NCBI GenBank assembly: GCA_003517915.1
Contig: DOZQ01000086.1
Span: 304 to 8,740 of the forward strand
Direction of reading: 5' to 3'
DNA from: Oscillospiraceae bacterium
GTDB taxonomy: Bacteria; Bacillota; Clostridia; Oscillospirales; Acutalibacteraceae
Length of the DNA stretch: 8,437 nucleotides
In this document: in pieces, positions 1 through 6,591 of the stretch
Layout of the letters: every line of letters begins with the position of its first letter
Position numbering within the stretch: the stretch's first letter is position 1
The notes under the pieces: model-generated
Told to the model about the DNA's origin: nothing
Seen by the model: the letters and a program-made list of their open reading frames with translations, nothing else
The model's database searches: none
Translations under genes and position numbers: made by a program

Positions 1-734
1 ATTTCCGCTTCCAGCCCGGCGCAGATCGGCAGAACCTCCGCGTGCTCTCCGTCCGCGATTTTTTTTACGGAGGCAAAACGCGCGTTGGTATTTATGTCCG
101 AAAGAAAATCCTCCTCACCCATGTTGCAGGCGTAAATAACCGGCAGCGCCGACAGCAGGTTAAGCGCCGGCAGCAGCTCCGCTTCGGCTTCGCTCATTTC
201 AATCGAGCGGGCGGATTTTCCTGCTTCCAAATGCGTCGTAAGCCGCTTTAAAAATAAAAGCTCCGCCTCAAGGGATTTATCCCCTTTGAGCATCTTGGCG
301 GTTTTGTCGGCGCGGCGGGCGGCCATCTCCATATCCGCCAAAATCAGCTCGAGATCAATTATCTCAATGTCGCGGGCGGGGTCTATATCTCCCTCAACAT
401 GTACTATATCGTCATTTTCAAAGCAGCGCACGACATGCACTATCGCGTCCACTTCTCTTATGTGCGAGAGGAATTTGTTCCCCAGCCCCTCGCCCTTGGA
501 CGCGCCCTTGACCAGCCCCGCTATGTCGACAAATTCGACCGTGGCGGGAGTGAGCTTTTCGGGATTATACATTTCGGCAAGCCGCTTGAGCCGGATGTCC
601 GGCACGGCGACCACGCCGACGTTCGGGTCAATGGTGCAAAACGGGTAGTTGGCCGCACCGGCTCCCGCGTTTGTAATCGCGTTGAATAAAGTGGATTTGC
701 CGACATTCGGCAGACCTACAATTCCGAGTTTCAT
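1..734 (-). CDS. ychF: YchF/OLA1-family redox-regulated P-loop ATPase (3' end cut by window edge)
   Basis: Only the first 244 codons are present; the gene runs off the left edge. The translation begins MKLGIVGLPNVGKST, giving the Walker A/G1 motif at residues 7-15. The G3 motif DIAG lies at residues 70-73 and continues into LVKGASKGEGLGNKFL, which is highly characteristic of YchF. The G4 position reads NMGE (204-207), not the NKxD of true GTPases. This fits the family's known preference for ATP. YchF binds ribosomes in the cytoplasm and has been linked to translation and oxidative-stress responses; its exact role is unsettled. The C-terminal TGS domain would lie outside the window. The ATG at 732-734 follows an AAAGGA-like site about seven bases upstream. 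It starts 20 bases after the flavin reductase stop on the same strand, so the two are probably cotranscribed. Confidence 0.97.
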   Translation of the reverse strand, partial: MKLGIVGLPNVGKSTLFNAITNAGAGAANYPFCTIDPNVGVVAVPDIRLKRLAEMYNPEKLTPATVEFVDIAGLVKGASKGEGLGNKFLSHIREVDAIVHVVRCFENDDIVHVEGDIDPARDIEIIDLELILADMEMAARRADKTAKMLKGDKSLEAELLFLKRLTTHLEAGKSARSIEMSEAEAELLPALNLLSALPVIYACNMGEEDFLSDINTNARFASVKKIADGEHAEVLPICAGLEAE

Positions 735-754
735 TTTAGACGTCCTTTTCTAAT

Positions 755-1258
755 CTATATTTTCTCGTAAGCTTTGATTATCTCACCAGCGTAAGCGATG
801 TGATAATCCTTTTCGGGATAAAATTCGCCGTCAATTGAGCTGTCGATAAAGCAGGCGGGATCAAACCGCTGGGCGTAGATTTTTTTGCAGATGAATACCA
901 AGCGTGCCTGCTCGAAATAAACCGTGCCGTCCGAAAAAACCGGAATCAGCCCGGTGGAGGCCGCCTTGTCGGTGTCCCGGCCGGATACCGAGCCGCAAAC
1001 CCCGTGGATTTTTTTGTCGCCGCCGTAAAAGCTCAGGGCAAAGCAGTCGTTTTTATCCACAAATTCCTTGGTGTAACGCTGCGGGCGCAAAACCGTCACC
1101 GCGGTGTTTTTATTCCACATATGCCCGAAATATCCCCAGCTTGCCGTCATCATATTAAAGCCCGACTCGTTTCCGGCGCTTACCAGCATCCATTCGTCAG
1201 ACAGCACGGTAAAAGGATTTTCACGCAGATCTTTAACCAAAACCTCTTTAAAAGCCAT
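755..1258 (-). CDS. flavin reductase-like FMN-binding split-barrel protein
   Basis: A 167-residue cytoplasmic protein of the flavin reductase-like domain family (COG1853 type), which binds FMN in a split beta-barrel, usually as a homodimer, and reduces flavin or another acceptor with NAD(P)H. Visible family features are NMMTASWG (residues 35-42, the FMN phosphate-binding stretch), RPQRYT (58-63), SGRDTDKA (92-99) and the closing strand HIAYAGEI (153-160). No signal peptide, membrane segment or iron centre is visible, and no electron-transfer partner is encoded nearby, so the physiological substrate is unknown. The start was set at the ATG at 1256-1258. An AAAGGA site (1268-1273, minus strand) lies eight bases before it, whereas the ATG three codons further upstream directly abuts that site. 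It leads the unit that includes ychF. Confidence 0.88.
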   Translation of the reverse strand: MAFKEVLVKDLRENPFTVLSDEWMLVSAGNESGFNMMTASWGYFGHMWNKNTAVTVLRPQRYTKEFVDKNDCFALSFYGGDKKIHGVCGSVSGRDTDKAASTGLIPVFSDGTVYFEQARLVFICKKIYAQRFDPACFIDSSIDGEFYPEKDYHIAYAGEIIKAYEKI

Positions 1259-1281
1259 GACAACCATCCTTTCAAAAATTG

Positions 1282-1287
1282 ATTATA
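1282..1287 (-). promoter_or_regulatory. possible -10 box for the flavin reductase/ychF unit
   Basis: The minus strand reads TATAAT here, 24 bases before the start codon. It would give a short leader containing the AAAGGA ribosome binding site. No good -35 hexamer is seen at 16-18 bases, so the call rests on the -10 box and its position. Confidence 0.35.
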
Positions 1288-1377
1288 TAGCCAAACTACT
1301 TAAAACAGGCCACATCTTTTCGTTCTATTTTACGTCTGCCGGCGTTATTCTCCTTGCCTTACGCCAGTAAAGCTGCG

Positions 1378-1398
1378 TTGTCTGCCCCCCGCAGACAA
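1378..1398. repeat. perfect 8-bp inverted repeat, hairpin without U-tract
   Basis: TTGTCTGC (1378-1385) and GCAGACAA (1391-1398) are perfectly complementary around five C residues. On the plus strand the stem is followed by A residues. On the minus strand the T run precedes the stem rather than following it. It therefore does not look like an intrinsic terminator in either direction. It would lie in the leader of any minus-strand transcript starting near 1446. It may be an operator or an RNA structure; the function is unknown. Confidence 0.5.
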
Positions 1399-1452
1399 AA
1401 AACATTCCTGAAAATCCTGTGTCACATTTCATGTGGTTTGACTATACGTTTC

Positions 1453-1461
1453 ATTATAGCA
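1453..1461 (-). promoter_or_regulatory. possible extended -10 promoter, minus strand
   Basis: The minus strand reads TGCTATAAT, an exact extended -10 (TGN-TATAAT). The best upstream -35-like hexamer, TTTACA (1473-1478), is only 14 bases away, so the element would depend mostly on the extended -10. It would give a leader of roughly 190 bases ahead of the flavin reductase gene, containing the 1378-1398 hairpin. Confidence 0.35.
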
Positions 1462-1551
1462 TAAACGGCGCTTGTAAAGACCTCCCTCACGAAAATTTTG
1501 TAAAGAGTATGTTAAATTTGCGCCGATGCATATTCACGGGCTAAAAAAGCA

Positions 1552-1580
1552 TTGTTATTTTTAGTTAGAAATGATATAGT
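1552..1580 (+). promoter_or_regulatory. sigma-A promoter of the ABC exporter operon
   Basis: TTGTTA (1552-1557) and TATAGT (1575-1580) are separated by exactly 17 bases. Transcription would start near 1587, leaving a leader of about 20 bases with the strong GAAGGGAGGG ribosome binding site (1591-1600) five bases before the ATG. Confidence 0.75.
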
Positions 1581-1605
1581 TGTCCCATACGAAGGGAGGG
1601 CATAT

Positions 1606-2520
1606 ATGGAAAAGATCATTGAGGTTTCGGGGTTTAAAAAATCCTACGGCGACGTAAAAGCGGTGGACGGGATTGATTTTTATGCGGAGCAAGGCAAGCT
1701 CTTCGCTTTTTTGGGGCCTAACGGCGCGGGAAAATCCACCACTATAGATATTTTGTGCACCCTGCTTGAGGCGGATTCTGGCACCGCCGAAATCGACGGG
1801 CATACCGTTGGCAAAGAGGACGCGGAGATTCGTTCGGCCATCGGGGTCGTGTTTCAGGACAATATGCTGGACGCTCTTTTGACCGTCAAGGAAAATTTGC
1901 TTACAAGGGGCAGTTTTTACCGCGCGTCTAAAAAAGAGCTTGTCAGATCGGTGGAAAAGGCCATGAAGGTGACCGGCATAAGCGAGCTTGCGGGCAGGCG
2001 TTACGGCAAGCTTTCGGGCGGACAAAAACGCCGCGCGGATATCGCGAGGGCGCTTGTGCATACTCCTAAGATTTTGTTTTTGGACGAACCTACCACCGGG
2101 CTTGATCCCCAAACGCGAAAAAACATTTGGGATACGGTGCGGGGCTTGCAGCTTGAAACCGGCATGACGGTTTTTCTCACCACCCATTACATGGAGGAAG
2201 CTGCCGAGGCGGATTATGTAATAGTCATAGACGGCGGCAAAATCGCCGCGAAGGGTACTCCGGCGGAGCTTAAAGCGCGCTATAGCAGCGACCGTCTTGT
2301 AATGCGCTCGGATAATCCCAAAGGGCTCGAAGAGGTTTTGACCCGGTCGGGATTTTCGTTCAAGCGTGAAAACGGCACGGTGACGGCGGCGCTTGAAAAT
2401 ACCCTGCAGGCGATACCGATACTTGAGAGCTGCGGGGAGTTTGTAAACCACATCGAGGTTTTAAGCGGCAGCATGGACGACGTATTCATCGGCATCACCG
2501 GAAAGGAGATAAGAGAATGA
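1606..2520 (+). CDS. ABC transporter ATP-binding protein, DrrA-like drug/ABC-2 exporter family
   Basis: A 304-residue cytoplasmic ATPase that would power the permease encoded immediately downstream. All nucleotide-binding motifs are intact: Walker A GPNGAGKST (37-45), Q-loop glutamine in VVFQDN (Q84), signature LSGGQ (136-140), Walker B ILFLDEP (156-162) with catalytic E161, D-loop GLDP, and H-loop histidine in LTTHYMEE (H194). The roughly 80-residue C-terminal extension after GTPAELK is usual in the DrrA/NodI branch that pairs with ABC-2 permeases. The frame is open upstream, but the ATG at 1606 is chosen because GAAGGGAGGG sits five bases before it and a strong promoter lies just upstream. 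The stop overlaps the permease start by four bases (ATGA), implying translational coupling. Families of this type export drugs, peptides or lipids; the substrate cannot be read from sequence. Confidence 0.93.
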   Translation: MEKIIEVSGFKKSYGDVKAVDGIDFYAEQGKLFAFLGPNGAGKSTTIDILCTLLEADSGTAEIDGHTVGKEDAEIRSAIGVVFQDNMLDALLTVKENLLTRGSFYRASKKELVRSVEKAMKVTGISELAGRRYGKLSGGQKRRADIARALVHTPKILFLDEPTTGLDPQTRKNIWDTVRGLQLETGMTVFLTTHYMEEAAEADYVIVIDGGKIAAKGTPAELKARYSSDRLVMRSDNPKGLEEVLTRSGFSFKRENGTVTAALENTLQAIPILESCGEFVNHIEVLSGSMDDVFIGITGKEIRE

Positions 2521-3377
2521 GCGCGATTATAGGCCGGAACCTGAAAATCTTTTTCCGTGACAAAGCAAGTGTCTTCTTTTCGCTTTTAGGGGTTATAATT
2601 ATTATAGGGCTGTATGTCCTGTTTTTGGGGGACGTCGTAGTCGGCAATGTTGAGGATATGCCGGACGGACGGTTTTTGATGGACAGCTGGATTATGGCCG
2701 GCGTGCTGACCGCCGCATCCATCACGACCACAATGGGCGCGTTCGGCGTTATGGTGGACGATCGTTCAAAGAAGATATTTAAGGATTTTGCATCGTCCCC
2801 GCTTTCCAAAAGATCGCTGACCAGCGGTTATATCGTCGGTACCTTTATAATCGGAATTATAATGACATTGGCGGCGCTGGTGTTCGCAGAGCTTTATATA
2901 GTGGTGTCCGGCGGGGCGCTTTTACCGCCGCTGACGCTTTTAAAGGTGTTCGGCACGGTCTTGCTTTCGGTGCTTACCGGAAGCGCCATAGTTTCGTTTG
3001 TGGTTTCGTTTTTTTCCTCCCAAAACGCGTTTGCCACCGCAAGCAGCATAATCGGCACGCTTATAGGTTTTTTGACCGGCGTTTATATCCCGCTTTCGGT
3101 CATGCCAGAATCGGTGCAGTATGTCATTAAGCTGTTCCCGCTGTCTCACTCGGCGGCTCTTCTTAGGCAGATAATGATGGAGGTGCCTATGGAAACCGCG
3201 TTTGCGGGTGCTCCCGCGGCGGAGGTCTCTAAGTTCCGGCTGGATATGGGCGTCGATTTCGCGTTCGGAAATACGGTGGTCGAGCCCATAGTGCATATTT
3301 TGGTGCTTGCCGGTACGGCTGTGCTGTTTTACGGCCTGGCGATTTTTAATATGTCCCGTAAGAGCAGGGCGAGTTAG
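2517..3377 (+). CDS. ABC-2 type transporter permease
   Basis: A 286-residue membrane protein that pairs with the preceding ATPase. Six hydrophobic segments are visible, roughly at residues 18-40, 56-78, 104-130, 137-165, 168-190 and 257-278. A short basic cytoplasmic N-terminus (RNLKIFFRDK) and a larger presumably external loop (about 191-256) between helices 5 and 6 fit the ABC-2 fold. The stretch TGVYIPLSVMPE and the following FPLSHSAALLRQ match the conserved ABC-2 signature region near the end of helix 5. The ATG overlaps the ATPase stop codon (ATGA). A ribosome binding site, AAAGGAGA, lies inside the ATPase gene a few bases upstream. Together the pair makes a half-size exporter of the DrrAB kind that would work as a two-plus-two complex. 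The substrate is unknown. Confidence 0.9.
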   Translation: MSAIIGRNLKIFFRDKASVFFSLLGVIIIIGLYVLFLGDVVVGNVEDMPDGRFLMDSWIMAGVLTAASITTTMGAFGVMVDDRSKKIFKDFASSPLSKRSLTSGYIVGTFIIGIIMTLAALVFAELYIVVSGGALLPPLTLLKVFGTVLLSVLTGSAIVSFVVSFFSSQNAFATASSIIGTLIGFLTGVYIPLSVMPESVQYVIKLFPLSHSAALLRQIMMEVPMETAFAGAPAAEVSKFRLDMGVDFAFGNTVVEPIVHILVLAGTAVLFYGLAIFNMSRKSRAS

Positions 3378-3393
3378 GGAGTTGACAATTCCC
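3377..3393. repeat. short palindrome overlapping a -35 box, just after the permease stop
   Basis: GGGAGTTG and CAATTCCC form an inverted repeat centred on base 3385 with one G-T type mismatch. It overlaps the TTGACA hexamer of the next promoter, so it could be an operator. Confidence 0.4.
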
Positions 3394-3410
3394 ATGCCCG
3401 GATTTAAAAT
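3382..3410 (+). promoter_or_regulatory. near-consensus sigma-A promoter reading into the structured intergenic region
   Basis: TTGACA (3382-3387) is followed after exactly 17 bases by TAAAAT (3405-3410). The expected start is near 3417. No long gene follows; the first reading frame with a ribosome binding site is the 42-codon ORF at 3575. A leader of about 158 bases with several hairpins would precede it. Confidence 0.65.
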
Positions 3411-3416
3411 AAAATT

Positions 3417-3438
3417 GGACACCATGTCCCAGGGGACA
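3417..3438. repeat. nested GGACA/TGTCC palindromes
   Basis: GGACA-CCA-TGTCC (3417-3429) overlaps TGTCCC-AG-GGGACA (3425-3438), so the middle TGTCC arm can pair on either side. GGACACC (3417-3423) can also pair with GGTGTCC (3455-3461). Mutually exclusive foldings are therefore possible at the 5' end of the predicted transcript. It also resembles REP-type intergenic repeats, but copy number in the genome cannot be judged here. Confidence 0.5.
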
Positions 3439-3455
3439 GTATAATTGTTTAGAGG

Positions 3456-3489
3456 GTGTCCATACGTGATATAATCCACGTATGGACAC
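3456..3489. repeat. 13-bp perfect inverted repeat with a TATAAT in the loop
   Basis: GTGTCCATACGTG (3456-3468) and CACGTATGGACAC (3477-3489) are perfectly complementary around an eight-base loop. Pairing extends outward to about 18 bp if two G-U pairs are allowed (3451-3494). The loop region reads TGATATAAT, an extended -10 box (3467-3475). The structure could therefore be an operator over a second promoter, or a terminator hairpin for the ABC operon with only a poor U-tract (CTCTTTATG). Confidence 0.6.
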
Positions 3490-3511
3490 TCTTTATGCAA
3501 GGGCGGTCAGT

Positions 3512-3569
3512 CCACTTCTTTTAAAAAATCACTCTTTCAATCTATTGATTAAAAAGTGAGAGGAAGTGG
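3512..3569 (+). promoter_or_regulatory. hairpin that would sequester the small ORF's ribosome binding site
   Basis: Bases 3512-3522 (CCACTTCTTTT) can pair with 3559-3569 (AGAGGAAGTGG) over 11 bp including two G-U pairs, burying the AGAGGA ribosome binding site (3559-3564). A competing inner stem, TCACT (3529-3533) with AGTGA (3555-3559), and a small CAAT/ATTG stem (3538-3547) lie inside. Five T residues follow the outer stem directly. This suggests translational control, or possibly attenuation, of the small ORF. Confidence 0.45.
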
Positions 3570-3574
3570 TTTTT

Positions 3575-3703
3575 ATGAAGAACAAGGACATCATCGTAGA
3601 ATTGTTAATTTTAATATTAGTAAAACTCGAAGAAATCCTTAGAAACATAAAAAAAAGATCCGCCCAACTCAGTCACAATGAGTGCGAATCATTTTTTCAT
3701 TAA
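3575..3703 (+). CDS. 42-residue unrecognised hydrophobic/amphipathic peptide
   Basis: The family is not recognised. The peptide begins MKNKD, continues as a leucine/isoleucine-rich stretch (IIVELLILILVKL, residues 6-18) broken by Glu9, then turns strongly charged (EEILRNIKKR, 19-28) and ends in a polar tail with one Cys (C37). This could be one amphipathic or membrane-seeking helix with a basic end. AGAGGA lies ten bases before the ATG, inside a predicted hairpin. The last third of the gene coincides with a terminator hairpin, as in several small type I toxins of Firmicutes. Base composition is much more AT-rich than the neighbouring genes, suggesting acquired DNA. A membrane-acting small toxin is a hypothesis from layout and shape, not from family similarity. 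It could also be an untranslated stretch. Confidence 0.45.
   Translation: MKNKDIIVELLILILVKLEEILRNIKKRSAQLSHNECESFFH
3649..3697. terminator. bidirectional intrinsic terminator
   Basis: An imperfect stem joins bases 3657-3671 to 3679-3690: GAT/ATC, CGC/GCG and ACTCA/TGAGT pair around a seven-base loop, with one mismatch and a three-base bulge. On the plus strand it is followed, after one A, by six T residues (3692-3697). On the minus strand it is followed at once by eight T residues (complement of 3649-3656). It can end transcripts from both sides and overlaps the 3' end of the 42-codon ORF. Confidence 0.75.
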
Positions 3704-3741
3704 CATTGGACTGACCGCATCTTAAACGGTTTCTGCCCTCT
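3649..3741 (-). ncRNA. candidate antisense small RNA convergent with the 42-codon ORF
   Basis: A transcript started by the perfect minus-strand promoter at 3748-3776 would begin near 3741 and stop on the eight-T side of the shared terminator, giving about 93 nt. No reading frame of note lies in it: ATG-TTA-ATG-AAA-AAA-TGA ends after five codons. About 50 bases would be complementary to the 3' end of the small-ORF mRNA, including the terminator stem-loop, so a loop-to-loop contact is possible. Its 5' part carries GCGGTCAGTCCA, identical rather than complementary to the sequence in the mRNA leader. This inference comes from promoter plus terminator; no known RNA family was recognised. Confidence 0.5.
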
Positions 3742-3747
3742 GCTTAT

Positions 3748-3776
3748 ATTATATAATCATAATTGCGGACTGTCAA
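3748..3776 (-). promoter_or_regulatory. perfect consensus sigma-A promoter, minus strand
   Basis: The minus strand reads TTGACA (complement of 3771-3776), exactly 17 bases, then TATAAT (complement of 3748-3753). It points leftward, away from argG, with no protein gene downstream on that strand for about 2.5 kb, and toward the terminator at 3649-3697. Confidence 0.75.
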
Positions 3777-3863
3777 TCATCAGTTTGCGCCGTTTATGAA
3801 AATCATTTTTGGTCATTGTCTCTTAATCAATACATACCGAAAAGCAGTATGTCGAAAAGTATT

Positions 3864-3881
3864 TTCGTATTTTTATTCAAA
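3864..3881. promoter_or_regulatory. candidate arginine repressor (ArgR/AhrC) box
   Basis: The 18 bases TTCGTATTTTTATTCAAA fit the general ARG box TNTGAATWWWWATTCANW with a perfect right half and two mismatches in the left half. They lie just upstream of the argG -35 box. A perfect GTATTTTT/AAAAATAC inverted repeat (3867-3874 and 3879-3886) overlaps them, and a CGAAAA/TTTTCG repeat (3853-3867) adjoins. Repression of arg genes by arginine through such boxes is well known in Firmicutes; here it is inferred from the match alone. Confidence 0.45.
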
Positions 3882-3886
3882 AATAC

Positions 3887-3915
3887 TTGATATTATTCTT
3901 AATAACGTGTATAAT
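3887..3915 (+). promoter_or_regulatory. sigma-A promoter of argG and the arginine cluster
   Basis: TTGATA (3887-3892), exactly 17 bases, then TATAAT (3910-3915). The start would be near 3922, right before the AAGGAGG ribosome binding site (3924-3930), so the leader is only about 18 bases and leaves no room for a riboswitch or attenuator. Confidence 0.8.
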
Positions 3916-3939
3916 TATAAAACAAGGAGGGCTGTTGTT

Positions 3940-5145
<1,206 letters not shown>

Positions 5146-5165
5146 GGACGCGATATATCGCGTCC
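5146..5165. repeat. 20-bp perfect palindrome between argG and argH
   Basis: GGACGCGATA/TATCGCGTCC begins directly after the argG stop codon. It is followed by A residues, not T, so readthrough into argH is expected. A related palindrome lies after argC (7656-7675). It may be a dispersed intergenic repeat or an mRNA stability or processing element. Confidence 0.7.
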
Positions 5166-5215
5166 AAAAAATCCGGATATGCTGCAGGGTGATATTTCCG
5201 TAAAGAGGTGCTGTT

Positions 5216-6586
5216 ATGAAGCTTTGGGCCGGCAGGCTGGGTGAGGCCGACCAAAAGACCAACGATTTTAATTCGTCGGTTTCATTTGATTCCCGAATGG
5301 TAAAACAGGATATTGAGGGATCGTTAGCGCACGCGGCCATGCTTGCCGCTTGTGGTATAATAGAAAAAAGTCAGGCGGATTCTATCGCTGAGGGATTAAG
5401 CTCCATTTTGGCCGATATCGAATCGGGTGAGCTTATAATCGACCCGGCAGCCGAGGATATTCACACCTTTGTCGAAGGTGAGCTGACCGCGCGAATAGGT
5501 GACGCGGGCAAACGCCTGCACACCGCGAGAAGCCGCAACGACCAGGTCGCGCTTGATCTCAGGCTGTATTTAAGGGATGAGAGCCGGGCGCTCAGAGCTA
5601 AGCTACTGGAGCTTTTAGAGGTGTTGGCCGACAGGGCGCTGGAAAACGCGGACGCGGTAATGCCGGGATATACGCATTTGCAAAGGGCGCAGCCGGTGAC
5701 ATTCGGCCACCATCTGCTATGTTATGCCGAAATGCTGCTGCGCGACTGCGAACGCCTTGGCGACTGCGAAAAGCGCATGAATCTTTCGCCGCTGGGCGCG
5801 GGGGCATTGGCCGGCACGACCTATCCCATAGACCGGGAGATGACCGCCCGTATGCTGGGCATGGATGGGGTTATGCCGAACAGCATGGACGCGGTTTCAG
5901 ACCGGGATTTCGCGATAGAATTCACCTCGGCGCTGTCGGTGCTTATGGTTCATCTGTCAAGACTGTCTGAGGAGATTATTCTCTGGTGCTCTTGGGAGTT
6001 TAAATTCATAGAGCTTGATGACCGGTTTTCCACCGGCTCAAGTATTATGCCGCAGAAGAAAAATCCCGACATAGCCGAGCTTATAAGGGGCAAGGCGGGC
6101 CGGATTTTCGGTGACCTGCAAACCCTTTTATGTGTTATGAAGGGTCTGCCGCTGGCTTATAATAAAGATATGCAGGAAGATAAGCAGGCGGTGTTCGACG
6201 CGCTGGATACGGTGAATATGTGCATTACTCCGCTCGTTCCGATGCTGGCCACAATGAAAATCAATAAAGAAAATTTGCGCGCAGCGGCGGCAAAGGGTTT
6301 TATTAACGCCACCGACGGGGCAGACTATCTTGTGAAAAAGGGTGTTCCGTTCAGAGACGCCTATAAAATCATGGGGACTTTGGTAGCTATGTGCATTGAA
6401 CGGGGAGAGACGCTTGAAACCCTGCCGCTGCAAGATTACCGAGAGCAGAGCGGGCTGTTTGAAGAGGATGTTTTCGAGGCGATAAGGCTTGAGCATATTC
6501 TGAACGCCCGTACTTCATACGGCGGTCCCGCGCCTTCGCTGGTGAGAGAGCAGGCGGCAAAGCTTATTGAAAAAATAAGGAGTTAA
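5216..6586 (+). CDS. argH: argininosuccinate lyase
   Basis: Splits argininosuccinate into arginine and fumarate, the last step of the pathway; the enzyme is a cytoplasmic homotetramer of the fumarase/aspartase superfamily. The 456-residue product has the normal length. Diagnostic blocks include the N-terminal KLWAGRL, the substrate-binding HTARSRNDQ (102-110), the GYTHLQRAQP block with H154 (151-160), SPLGAGALAGT (191-201), and the superfamily signature GSSIMPQKKNP (274-284), whose serine pair 275-276 lies on the catalytic loop. The ATG at 5216 follows AAAGAGGTG with a five-base gap. It reads in the same direction as argG with no terminator between them. The stop codon is five bases before argC, so argH and argC are clearly cotranscribed. 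Confidence 0.98.
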   Translation: MKLWAGRLGEADQKTNDFNSSVSFDSRMVKQDIEGSLAHAAMLAACGIIEKSQADSIAEGLSSILADIESGELIIDPAAEDIHTFVEGELTARIGDAGKRLHTARSRNDQVALDLRLYLRDESRALRAKLLELLEVLADRALENADAVMPGYTHLQRAQPVTFGHHLLCYAEMLLRDCERLGDCEKRMNLSPLGAGALAGTTYPIDREMTARMLGMDGVMPNSMDAVSDRDFAIEFTSALSVLMVHLSRLSEEIILWCSWEFKFIELDDRFSTGSSIMPQKKNPDIAELIRGKAGRIFGDLQTLLCVMKGLPLAYNKDMQEDKQAVFDALDTVNMCITPLVPMLATMKINKENLRAAAAKGFINATDGADYLVKKGVPFRDAYKIMGTLVAMCIERGETLETLPLQDYREQSGLFEEDVFEAIRLEHILNARTSYGGPAPSLVREQAAKLIEKIRS

Positions 6587-6591
6587 GGTCT

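Larger units (their letters stand above)
3503..3718. repeat. segment bounded by 12-bp perfect inverted repeats
   Basis: GCGGTCAGTCCA (3503-3514) recurs in exact inverted orientation as TGGACTGACCGC (3707-3718). Similarity continues imperfectly inward: an AAAAAAT run follows nine to ten bases inside each arm. The 216-base segment is far richer in A and T than the flanking genes and holds the 42-codon ORF. This resembles a MITE-like unit, but no target-site duplication is visible at its edges. Confidence 0.5.

Noticed and set aside
1552..1605. 18-codon N-terminal extension of the ABC ATPase from a TTG
   Set aside because: The TTG is part of the -35 box. The ribosome binding site at 1591-1600 and the usual family start fix the ATG at 1606.
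1561..2451. long open frame on the minus strand across the ABC ATPase gene
   Set aside because: It is a mirror of a well-supported gene. The translation is rich in Arg/His/Phe and shows no recognisable motif or ribosome binding site.
2940..3500. minus-strand frame across the permease end and the palindromes
   Set aside because: It is antisense to an intact permease gene and shows no family features.
3495..3524. nine-codon leader peptide (ATG to TAA) ahead of the small ORF
   Set aside because: No ribosome binding site precedes the ATG and the codons show no regulatory run of one amino acid.
3763..3939. 59-codon N-terminal extension of ArgG
   Set aside because: The open frame runs through the argG promoter and candidate operator. 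The normal N-terminus and the AAGGAGG site both point to 3940.
5146..5165. intrinsic terminator after argG
   Set aside because: The palindrome is followed by A residues, not T, on the plus strand, and argH follows in the same direction.
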